From positions 3,774 through 10,933 of the forward strand of contig NZFC01000026.1 in the NCBI GenBank assembly GCA_002689195.1: 7,160 bases of DNA. The letters are read 5' to 3'. The position numbers and the translations under genes are program-made. The notes under the pieces were generated by a model. That model saw nothing but the letters and a program-made list of their open reading frames with translations. It was not told where the DNA came from and ran no database searches. Of this stretch, positions 1 through 5,333 are shown piece by piece (the first letter of the stretch is position 1; the number at the start of each line of letters is the position of its first letter). This DNA is from Rhodobiaceae bacterium (GTDB lineage: Bacteria > Pseudomonadota > Alphaproteobacteria > RS24).

Positions 1-224
1 ACAAATATTATTTCTATTATGCCGAAGCGGTGACCGACACCGGACGCCAAGCCGTGCGCGCCGGTCGGCCGGTTTTGTGGCAGGGCGATTTCACCATGTG
101 CACAAAATCCACCCGCTTTGTGATCAATAACCGCGAAGACTGTCAGGCGCGCGGGCTGGATGCGGCCAAGTTTCGCCGCATCGATACCGGCACGGCGCGC
201 AAATGGCGGGTTAATCTGGACTGA
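1..224 (+). CDS. DUF1036 family protein, C-terminal part (5' truncated by window edge)
   Basis: An open frame enters from the left edge (first full codon at position 3) and ends with TGA at 222-224, leaving 73 visible residues. The fragment starts KYYFYYAEAV, then has a Trp-Gln-Gly segment followed by FTMCT, then a Cys-Gln-Ala-Arg-Gly segment, IDTG, and a closing Trp before the terminus. This order (aromatic-rich RYYYVYA-like strand, Cys near 'FxMC', 'xxCxxRG', 'IDTG', W near the end) matches my recollection of the DUF1036 C-terminus. The family is common in Alphaproteobacteria and has no established function; many members are small and probably exported, but the N-terminus that would show a signal peptide is outside the window. 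A GTG at 30 is in frame, but conserved family residues lie upstream of it, so it is not the real start. Only 6 bp separate it from the next gene, so the two may be co-transcribed. The family call is fairly sure; the function is unknown. Confidence 0.75.
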   Translation, partial: KYYFYYAEAVTDTGRQAVRAGRPVLWQGDFTMCTKSTRFVINNREDCQARGLDAAKFRRIDTGTARKWRVNLD

Positions 225-230
225 CAGTGC

Positions 231-914
231 ATGGAAAAATTCTCCGACATTGACGCTTGGGTTTTCGACCTCGACAACACCTTGTATCCGGCGCAGCACA
301 ATTTATTCGCGCAAGTCGACAAGCGCATGACGGCGTTTATTCAAGACGCCTTGTCGGTGTCGCGCGAGGAAGCCTATCGCTTGCAAAAAGATTATTTGCG
401 CGATTACGGCACCACGCTGGCCGGACTAATGAACCGGCATAATATGGCGCCCGATGCGTTTCTTGATTTTGTGCATGACATTGATGTCAGCGTGCTGGCA
501 CCCGACACCGCCTTGCGCGACATGATTGACGCCCTGCCCGGGCGCAAATTCATTTTTACAAACGGCACGCAAGACCATGCGACCCGCGTTGCCACGCGGC
601 TGGGCATTGGTGATTTGTTTCACGATATTTTTGACATTGTTAGCGCAAATTATGTGCCCAAACCCAATGCACAGATTTATCCGGCCATGCTCGCGCAATT
701 TGGCATTGAAGCGCAGCGCAGCGCGTTTTTCGAGGACATGGCCCGCAATCTGCCACCGGCGCGCGCGCTCGGCATGACCACGGTTTTGCTGCGCGACGCC
801 GATACGCCCGATTATGGCGGGCCAGTGGGGGATGAGCATATCGACCATCACGCGCCCGATGTGAAAGACATTCTCGCGCGCATTCTTGAGCATTTAGGGC
901 GCGCGTCTGGCTGA
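231..914 (+). CDS. HAD-superfamily hydrolase, pyrimidine 5'-nucleotidase-like
   Basis: This 227-residue protein has all four HAD phosphatase motifs. Motif I is FDLDNTLYP with nucleophile Asp13 and Asp15. Motif II is the Thr110-Asn111 pair in FTNGT. Motif III is Lys144 in VPKP. Motif IV is FFEDMARN with Glu168 and Asp169. The DLDNTLYP start, the helical cap at about residues 22-90 and the FFEDMARN motif are typical of the Sdt1-like pyrimidine 5'-nucleotidase branch, whose members remove phosphate from UMP or CMP and related nucleotides. The true substrate here is not shown by the sequence. It is expected to be a soluble, magnesium-dependent cytoplasmic enzyme. The ATG at 231 puts motif I at the usual distance from the N-terminus; no clear Shine-Dalgarno precedes it, and it sits 6 bp after the DUF1036 stop, so translation may depend on the upstream gene. 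As I recall, genes of this kind often lie next to dapD in Alphaproteobacteria, but a lysine-pathway role would be speculation. The superfamily is certain; the subfamily is likely. Confidence 0.88.
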   Translation: MEKFSDIDAWVFDLDNTLYPAQHNLFAQVDKRMTAFIQDALSVSREEAYRLQKDYLRDYGTTLAGLMNRHNMAPDAFLDFVHDIDVSVLAPDTALRDMIDALPGRKFIFTNGTQDHATRVATRLGIGDLFHDIFDIVSANYVPKPNAQIYPAMLAQFGIEAQRSAFFEDMARNLPPARALGMTTVLLRDADTPDYGGPVGDEHIDHHAPDVKDILARILEHLGRASG

Positions 915-939
915 GCCTGCGGTTAAAACGCGCAATGCG

Positions 940-968
940 TTGACTTGCCGCCTTGGGCTGGTAAGTAT
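940..968 (+). promoter_or_regulatory. Candidate sigma-70-type promoter for dapD-dapE
   Basis: In the 89-bp gap between the HAD gene and dapD, TTGACT (940-945, 5 of 6 matches to TTGACA) is followed after exactly 17 bp by AAGTAT (963-968, 3 of 6 matches to TATAAT). It would give a leader of roughly 30 nt carrying the dapD ribosome site GGAG at 993-996. An alternative pair, TTGGGC (953-958) with TAAATT (976-981), also has 17-bp spacing. The gap is long enough for dapDE to have its own promoter, but the -10 match is weak and read-through from upstream is equally possible. Confidence 0.35.
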
Positions 969-1003
969 CGCGTGATAAATTTGGCCAAATTCGGAGCACA
1001 GCG

Positions 1004-1831
1004 ATGAAGCTTGAAGAACTGGAACACACAATCGACGCCGCATTTGAAGATGCCGCCGCGCTGACACCCGACACGCAAGGCGACATTCGTGACGCCGTAG
1101 ACACCGCGCTCGACCTGCTGGATGCGGGCACGGCGCGCGTGGCCGAAAAAATCGGCGATAACTGGCACGTTAATCAATGGCTCAAAAAGGCGGTTTTATT
1201 GTCTTTCCGGCTGAACGCCATGACCACCATCTCCGCGGGCCCGAATGATGCCAGCTGGTGGGACAAAGTGCCGTCCAAATTTGAAGGCTGGGACAGCGCG
1301 CGCTTCACCGAAGCCGGTTTTCGCGCCGTGCCAAACTGCGTGGTGCGCCGCTCGGCCTATATTGCGCCGGGCGTGGTTTTAATGCCGAGTTTTGTCAATC
1401 TGGGTGCCTATGTCGACAGCGGCACCATGGTCGACACTTGGGCGACCGTCGGCTCATGCGCGCAAATCGGCAAAAATGTGCATATCTCCGGCGGCGCCGG
1501 TATTGGCGGCGTGCTAGAGCCTTTGCAGGCCAATCCGGTGATTGTGGAAGATGGCTGCTTTATCGGCGCGCGCTCCGAGGTCGCCGAGGGCGTGATCGTG
1601 CGCGAGGGCGCGGTTTTGTCGATGGGGGTTTTCATCACCTCCTCGACAAAAATTGTCGACCGCGCGACGGGCGAAATTCACCGTGGCGAAGTACCGGCCT
1701 ATTCGGTTGTAGTGCCCGGCTCATTGCCCGGCGGCCCCGACCAGCCCGCGCTGTCATGCGCGGTTATCGTCAAAACCGTCGACGCGCAGACACGGGCAAA
1801 AACCTCCGTCAACGATCTTTTAAGGGACTAA
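1004..1831 (+). CDS. dapD: 2,3,4,5-tetrahydropyridine-2,6-dicarboxylate N-succinyltransferase
   Basis: DapD transfers succinyl from succinyl-CoA to tetrahydrodipicolinate, making N-succinyl-2-amino-6-oxopimelate in the succinylase branch of diaminopimelate and lysine synthesis. The 275 residues match the usual family length. An alpha-helical N-terminal domain (about 1-100) is followed by the left-handed beta-helix (about 105-240). The helix carries hexapeptide-repeat sequence and the family signatures [17 protein letters not shown] (140-156) and [12 protein letters not shown] (185-196). Asp144 and Glu192 correspond, by my alignment from memory, to the residues proposed as catalytic in mycobacterial DapD. 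The C-terminal segment from about 240, including PGSLPG, is also typical. The enzyme is expected to be a cytoplasmic homotrimer. ATG at 1004 is supported by GGAG at 993-996 with 7-nt spacing. dapE follows after a single base, so the two are surely one operon. Identification is firm. Confidence 0.97.
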   Translation: MKLEELEHTIDAAFEDAAALTPDTQGDIRDAVDTALDLLDAGTARVAEKIGDNWHVNQWLKKAVLLSFRLNAMTTISAGPNDASWWDKVPSKFEGWDSARFTEAGFRAVPNCVVRRSAYIAPGVVLMPSFVNLGAYVDSGTMVDTWATVGSCAQIGKNVHISGGAGIGGVLEPLQANPVIVEDGCFIGARSEVAEGVIVREGAVLSMGVFITSSTKIVDRATGEIHRGEVPAYSVVVPGSLPGGPDQPALSCAVIVKTVDAQTRAKTSVNDLLRD

Positions 1832-1832
1832 C

Positions 1833-2981
1833 ATGACACTCGACCCCGTCCAGCTTGCCGCCGATCTCATCCGCTGCCCGTCAGTGACACCAGCCGATGC
1901 TGGTGCGCTCGATGTGCTGCAAGGCGCGCTGGAAGCTCTGGGCTTTACCTGCACGCGCCTGCCGTTTGAAGAAGACGGCACCCCGCCGGTCGACAATCTT
2001 TACGCGCGGCTGGGCGAGGCGGCCCCGAATTTCTGCTTTGCCGGCCATACAGATGTTGTGCCCGTCGGCACGCAAGATGACTGGCAGGTCGACCCGTTTG
2101 CTGGCATACAAAAGGACGGGTTTTTATGGGGGCGCGGCGCGGCCGACATGAAAGGCGCGATCGCGGCTTTTGTCAGTGCCGTCAGCGCGCATCTTGACGG
2201 CGGGCGCGACATAAACGGCTCGATTAGCCTGCTAATCACCGGCGATGAAGAAGGCCCCTCCATTAACGGCACGCGAAAAATGCTCGACTGGTTGAACGCG
2301 CGCGGCGAAGTCATTGATGATTGCGTCGTCGGCGAGCCGACCAATCCCGACCAGCTTGGCGACATGATCAAAATCGGGCGGCGCGGCAGCGTCAATGGCA
2401 TCATTACCGTGAACGGCGCGCAGGGCCATGTGGCCTACCCGCATCTCGCCGCCAATCCGGTGCCGCAACTGGCCGCCATGGTCAATCATTTGTCACAATC
2501 ATCGCTCGATGCTGGCACTGAGCATTTCCAACCTTCCAATCTGGAAATCACCAGCTTCGATGTTGGCAATGCGACCACCAATGTTATTCCGGCGCAGGCC
2601 GTAGCGCGTTTCAATATCAGATATAATGATAGCTGGCAGGCCGATACCATTACGGACTGGATACACGCACGGCTTGATGAAAGCGCGGGTGCCAGCGGAT
2701 ACGAGCTTGCGCTTGAGCATACCGGCGATTGTTTTTTGACCGCGCCGAATAGCTTCGTCGAAAGCCTGAGCGCCGCCGTGCACTCAGTGACTGGCAAACA
2801 GCCCGAATTGTCGACAAGCGGCGGCACATCCGACGCCCGCTTTATCAAAGATGCCGCGCGGGTGGTTGAATTTGGTTTGGTCGGCAAAACCATGCATAAG
2901 GTCGATGAACGCGTCCGGCTCGACGACATCAAGCAGCTCGCGCAAATCTACACGCATTTGCTGGATACTTATTTTTCCTGA
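1833..2981 (+). CDS. dapE: Succinyl-diaminopimelate desuccinylase
   Basis: DapE hydrolyses N-succinyl-L,L-diaminopimelate to L,L-diaminopimelate and succinate, acting two steps after DapD. It is a two-zinc M20-family peptidase relative of normal length (382 residues). All metal and catalytic residues are visible: His72 and Asp74 (GHTDVVPVG), Asp105 (GRGAADMKG), catalytic Glu139 with zinc ligand Glu140 (GDEEGPS), Glu168 (GEPT) and His355 (TMHKVDE). These match the known H. influenzae DapE set with a shift of 5 to 6 residues. The dimerisation domain lies at about residues 180-295, and the STSGGTSDARF segment (327-337) is also characteristic of DapE. The start ATG is one base after the dapD stop, with AAGGGA at 1822-1827 inside the end of dapD as ribosome site, so translation is probably coupled. 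The stop lies inside the first unit of a short tandem repeat at the junction with truA. Identification is firm. Confidence 0.97.
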   Translation: MTLDPVQLAADLIRCPSVTPADAGALDVLQGALEALGFTCTRLPFEEDGTPPVDNLYARLGEAAPNFCFAGHTDVVPVGTQDDWQVDPFAGIQKDGFLWGRGAADMKGAIAAFVSAVSAHLDGGRDINGSISLLITGDEEGPSINGTRKMLDWLNARGEVIDDCVVGEPTNPDQLGDMIKIGRRGSVNGIITVNGAQGHVAYPHLAANPVPQLAAMVNHLSQSSLDAGTEHFQPSNLEITSFDVGNATTNVIPAQAVARFNIRYNDSWQADTITDWIHARLDESAGASGYELALEHTGDCFLTAPNSFVESLSAAVHSVTGKQPELSTSGGTSDARFIKDAARVVEFGLVGKTMHKVDERVRLDDIKQLAQIYTHLLDTYFS

Positions 2982-3011
2982 GACTTATTTTCTTGAGGCC
3001 TATTTTTTAGG
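2967..3011. repeat. Degenerate 15-bp tandem repeat at the dapE/truA convergent junction
   Basis: Three imperfect units follow one another: ACTTATTTTTCCTGAG (2967-2982), ACTTATTTTCTTGAG (2983-2997) and GCCTATTTTTTAGG (2998-3011). The first unit contains the dapE stop codon. The second repeats that end in the dapE frame, giving a second in-frame TGA at 2994-2996. The third contains the truA stop codon on the other strand. This covers the whole 18-bp gap between the genes. The T-rich runs do not follow a stable stem, so I do not call it a terminator. The repeat is seen directly; slippage or local duplication as its origin is inferred. Confidence 0.6.
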
Positions 3012-3764
3012 TTCAACAAGCATGTCGTCTGGATAATCCACCGACATGAAGGTGAGCCCATGCGCGGGCGCAACCGGCGCGCAGGCCCGCCGGTCGGCGG
3101 CTTCCAGCGCGGCTTTCATATCCTCCGGCTGCCATTTGCCCTGTCCGACAAGTTTGAGCGCGCCAGCCATTGAGCGCACTTGGCTGTGCAGGAACGAACG
3201 CGCGCGCGCCACAATATCTATGCCCGCATCACTGGCCGAGACATCCAGCACATCCAGCGTGCGTAGGGGCGAATTTGCCTGACACTGGCTGGCCCGAAAA
3301 GTCGAGAAATCATGCTTGCCAAGCAGATATTGGCTGGCTTCGCGCATGGCTGCGACATCGAGCGGTTGCGGCACCCACCATGCCTGATCGCGCGCCAGCA
3401 CCACCGGCGCGCGCTGCGATATGATGCGATAGCGATAATGGCGCGCCAGCGCCGAAAACCGCGCGTCAAAATCAGCGCGCGCATAATATGCCGCGCGAAC
3501 CGCCACCGGCGACGGGCGCAGATGAAAATTGACCCCGTCGCGCACGCGGTCCGGTTGCGGCGCGGTTTCCAAATCAATATGGGCCACCTGCCCGCGCGCA
3601 TGCACGCCGGAATCCGTCCGCCCCGCCCCGTAAACCGTCACTGTTTCACCGCAAAATAATTTAATAGCCTCGCGCAACGCGTCCTGCACGGCGCGCCCGT
3701 CGGCCTGGCTTTGCCATCCGCAAAACGCAGCCCCGTCATATTCGATGACCAGACGATAGCGCAT
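3000..3764 (-). CDS. truA: tRNA pseudouridine(38-40) synthase
   Basis: TruA converts uridines at positions 38, 39 and 40 of many tRNA anticodon arms to pseudouridine. The 254-residue protein has normal length and a clear set of family motifs. These are an N-terminal strand YRLVIEYDGAAFCGWQ (3-18), the catalytic loop GAGRTDSGVHARGQV with nucleophile Asp51 (46-60), FDARFSALARHYRYRI (99-114), GKHDFSTFRAS (149-159), FLHSQVRSMAG (191-201) and APAHGLTFMSVDYP near the end (232-245). The ATG is 3 bp after the fmt stop with no clear Shine-Dalgarno, which suggests translational coupling as the last gene of def-fmt-truA. It converges with dapE across 18 bp. The C-terminus ends Pro-Lys-Lys, encoded inside the junction repeat. 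Identification is firm. Confidence 0.97.
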   Translation of the reverse strand: MRYRLVIEYDGAAFCGWQSQADGRAVQDALREAIKLFCGETVTVYGAGRTDSGVHARGQVAHIDLETAPQPDRVRDGVNFHLRPSPVAVRAAYYARADFDARFSALARHYRYRIISQRAPVVLARDQAWWVPQPLDVAAMREASQYLLGKHDFSTFRASQCQANSPLRTLDVLDVSASDAGIDIVARARSFLHSQVRSMAGALKLVGQGKWQPEDMKAALEAADRRACAPVAPAHGLTFMSVDYPDDMLVEPKK

Positions 3765-3767
3765 GGG

Positions 3768-4673
3768 CTAGAGCCGTTGCCCGGGCACAATGAGGCCGCC
3801 ATTCATGAAATCCGCGCCGTCCATAGCCGCTTTACCGGCCCGTTGCACGCGCTCAAGGCGCACGCCACCTGTCCCGCAGGCAATGACCGGCGCGTCCGTC
3901 ATAACCTGCCCAGCCGGGCCGTCCACATCAACGGGCGTTGCCGCCAGCACTTTGACGCGCGTGCCGTCGACCTCAAACCAAGCGCCCGGAAACGGCGACA
4001 GGCCGCGAATATGGCAGTCAATCTCACGGGCGGGCCGCGTCCAGTCAATGCGCGCCTCGGCCTTGTCTATTTTATCGGCATAGCAAACCCCGTCATCGGG
4101 TTGGGGCACGCGCGTCAACTCATCTGCCGCTGCCATCGCTTCGGTAATGGCAGCCGCGCCCAAATCGGCAAGCCGCGCATGCAGGCTTTCGCTGGTGTCA
4201 TCGGCAGTGATCGGCGTTTCACGGGTTTCAAGCAGGGGGCCGGTATCCAGCCCCGCCTCCATTTGCATAATGGCGACGCCAGTTTTTTTATCGCCCGCCA
4301 TAATCGCGCGCTGAACCGGCGCGGCACCACGCCAGCGCGGTAGCAATGAGGCGTGAATATTCCAGCACCCCAAACGCGGCACCGCCAAAACACTCTGCGG
4401 CAAAATCAGCCCATAGGCGACGACGACCGCCAGTTCGCACTCCAGCGCGGCGAAGGCCTCAACGGTTTCGGGCGACTTAAAATTTTGCGGAGCCTGCACT
4501 TCCAGACCCAGCGCATCGGCGGCGCTTTGAACCGGCGAGGGCGTTTGCTTCAGCCCGCGCCCGGAAGCTGCGGGCGGGCGCGTGTAGACACGCAAAATCT
4601 CGTGACCGGCGGCATGAATGGCGTGCAGTGCTGGAACCGAAAAAGCCGGTGTTCCCATGAAAACGACACGCAT
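3768..4673 (-). CDS. fmt: Methionyl-tRNA formyltransferase
   Basis: Fmt transfers a formyl group from 10-formyltetrahydrofolate to the amino group of initiator Met-tRNA, enabling bacterial translation initiation. The 301-residue protein is slightly shorter than the E. coli enzyme (about 315). Its N-terminal catalytic domain shows the formyltransferase triad: Asn105 and His107 in WNIHASLLPRWRGAAPVQ, and Asp143 in EAGLDTGP. The Fmt-specific tRNA-contact loop is present at about residues 32-48, with SGRGLKQTPSPV around Arg39. The C-terminal tRNA-binding domain begins near residue 197 (YADKIDKAEARIDW) and includes the IRGLSPFPGAW segment (222-232). The gene lies 7 bp after def, and AGGT overlapping the def stop (4679-4682) is a weak ribosome site. 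It pairs functionally with def: one adds the formyl group, the other removes it. Identification is firm. Confidence 0.97.
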   Translation of the reverse strand: MRVVFMGTPAFSVPALHAIHAAGHEILRVYTRPPAASGRGLKQTPSPVQSAADALGLEVQAPQNFKSPETVEAFAALECELAVVVAYGLILPQSVLAVPRLGCWNIHASLLPRWRGAAPVQRAIMAGDKKTGVAIMQMEAGLDTGPLLETRETPITADDTSESLHARLADLGAAAITEAMAAADELTRVPQPDDGVCYADKIDKAEARIDWTRPAREIDCHIRGLSPFPGAWFEVDGTRVKVLAATPVDVDGPAGQVMTDAPVIACGTGGVRLERVQRAGKAAMDGADFMNGGLIVPGQRL

Positions 4674-4680
4674 GGGCGAC

Positions 4681-5268
4681 CTATTCAGCGCTCGCCGCGT
4701 CGCGCTCGGCCTTGGCGATTTTTTTCAGAACAATTTGGCGCTTCAGCCGCGACAGCCGATCGAGAAAAACAATGCCTTCCAGATGATCCATCTCGTGTTG
4801 GATGCAGGTCGCCAGCAAGCCGTCGCATTCCAGTTCCTGCGACTGCCCGTCATAATCCAGAAAAGCGACGCGGCATTGCGCCGGACGCGCGACATCATCA
4901 TAAAAACCGGGCACGGACAGGCAGCCCTCCTGATAATTGCGCGTTTCTTCCGACGCCCAGACGATTTCGGGATTTACGAAATAACGCGGGCCCGTCTCGC
5001 CCAAAACCTCTTCGGGGTCTTCTTCCAAGTTTTCTTCCGTATCTTCTTGCGCCTCGACATCGGCCTGCATGCGCTGGCTGATATCCATCACAATAACGCG
5101 GTCCGCCACGCCCACCTGAATGGCCGCCAAACCGATGCCATTGGCGTCATACATGGTTTCCAGCATGTCATCCATCAGCGCGCGGGTGTCGTCGGTCACT
5201 TCCGTGACGCGTTGCGAAACGGTTTTGAGCCGCTTGTCCGGCACCTCGATAATCGGTCGAATTGTCAT
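4681..5268 (-). CDS. def: Peptide deformylase with an acidic insertion
   Basis: Def removes the N-formyl group from nascent proteins at the ribosome. All three deformylase motifs are present: GIGLAAIQ (44-51), EGCLS (114-118) and QHEMDH (157-162). The metal ligands are Cys116, His158 and His162, and the catalytic residue is Glu159. I chose the ATG at 5268 (195 residues). The frame stays open upstream to 5457, but that extension has no family similarity, overlaps the divergent rmuC gene, and would bury the promoter at 5275-5303; MTIRPIIEVPD is a typical deformylase N-terminus. The protein is about 25 residues longer than E. coli Def. Almost all the excess lies between the VIVMDIS strand and the FVNPE strand (residues 64-98), where 12 of the 22 residues from 70 to 91 are Asp or Glu. 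It heads the def-fmt-truA operon and diverges from rmuC. The identity is firm. Confidence 0.96.
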   Translation of the reverse strand: MTIRPIIEVPDKRLKTVSQRVTEVTDDTRALMDDMLETMYDANGIGLAAIQVGVADRVIVMDISQRMQADVEAQEDTEENLEEDPEEVLGETGPRYFVNPEIVWASEETRNYQEGCLSVPGFYDDVARPAQCRVAFLDYDGQSQELECDGLLATCIQHEMDHLEGIVFLDRLSRLKRQIVLKKIAKAERDAASAE

Positions 5269-5274
5269 GACTTT

Positions 5275-5303
5275 GAGATAAGCCCTGCGGCGGCACCCGT
5301 CAA
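5275..5303 (-). promoter_or_regulatory. Candidate def promoter, apparently giving a leaderless transcript
   Basis: Read on the minus strand, TTGACG (5303-5298, 5 of 6 to consensus) is followed by exactly 17 bp and then TATCTC (5280-5275, 3 of 6). The def ATG begins only 6 nt after the -10 box (AAAGTC, 5274-5269). A start site at the usual distance would fall on or next to the A of the ATG, so the mRNA would have no leader. No Shine-Dalgarno lies upstream of this ATG, which fits. The spacing is seen directly; use as a promoter is inferred. Confidence 0.5.
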
Positions 5304-5313
5304 GCGAGCGCAC

Positions 5314-5318
5314 GAATC
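5314..5318. promoter_or_regulatory. GAATC (GANTC, CcrM-type methylation site) in the def/rmuC divergent promoter region
   Basis: One of only three GANTC sites in the window; the others are at 3610-3614 inside truA and 6964-6968 inside recR. It lies 3 bp upstream of the candidate rmuC -10 box and 10 bp upstream of the candidate def -35 box. In Alphaproteobacteria with the CcrM adenine methyltransferase, GANTC sites near promoters can tie transcription to the cell cycle. The site is certain; a regulatory role and the presence of CcrM in this organism are inferred. Confidence 0.35.
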
Positions 5319-5321
5319 GGC

Positions 5322-5327
5322 TACACT
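5322..5327 (+). promoter_or_regulatory. Candidate rmuC -10 element, also positioned for a leaderless transcript
   Basis: TACACT (4 of 6 to TATAAT) ends 6 nt before the rmuC ATG at 5334, with GGGCCC between. Transcription from it would begin at or beside the start codon. No recognisable -35 lies at the right distance: the hexamer 17 bp upstream is GTCAAG, with 2 matches. No convincing Shine-Dalgarno precedes the ATG. This is weaker than the def promoter call. Confidence 0.3.
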
Positions 5328-5333
5328 GGGCCC

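Noticed and set aside
927..941. AACGC-GCAAT-GCGTT hairpin after the HAD gene as a terminator
   Set aside because: The stem is only 5 bp and no T-run follows it on either strand.
1888..1905. CACCAGC-CGAT-GCTGGTG hairpin near the 5' end of dapE, as an attenuator or riboregulator
   Set aside because: A perfect 7-bp stem with a 4-nt loop is expected about once by chance in a window this size. It lies inside conserved coding sequence and is not followed by a T-run.
1..2820. Excess of GTCGAC hexamers in the dap region
   Set aside because: Many copies lie in frame as Val-Asp codons (GTC GAC) or similar, so codon preference explains them better than a functional site.
2999..3011. CCTA-TTTTT-TAGG as a bidirectional terminator between dapE and truA
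   Set aside because: A 4-bp stem with a T loop is too weak, and the T-run is in the loop and not after the stem. It is better explained as the third unit of the tandem repeat.
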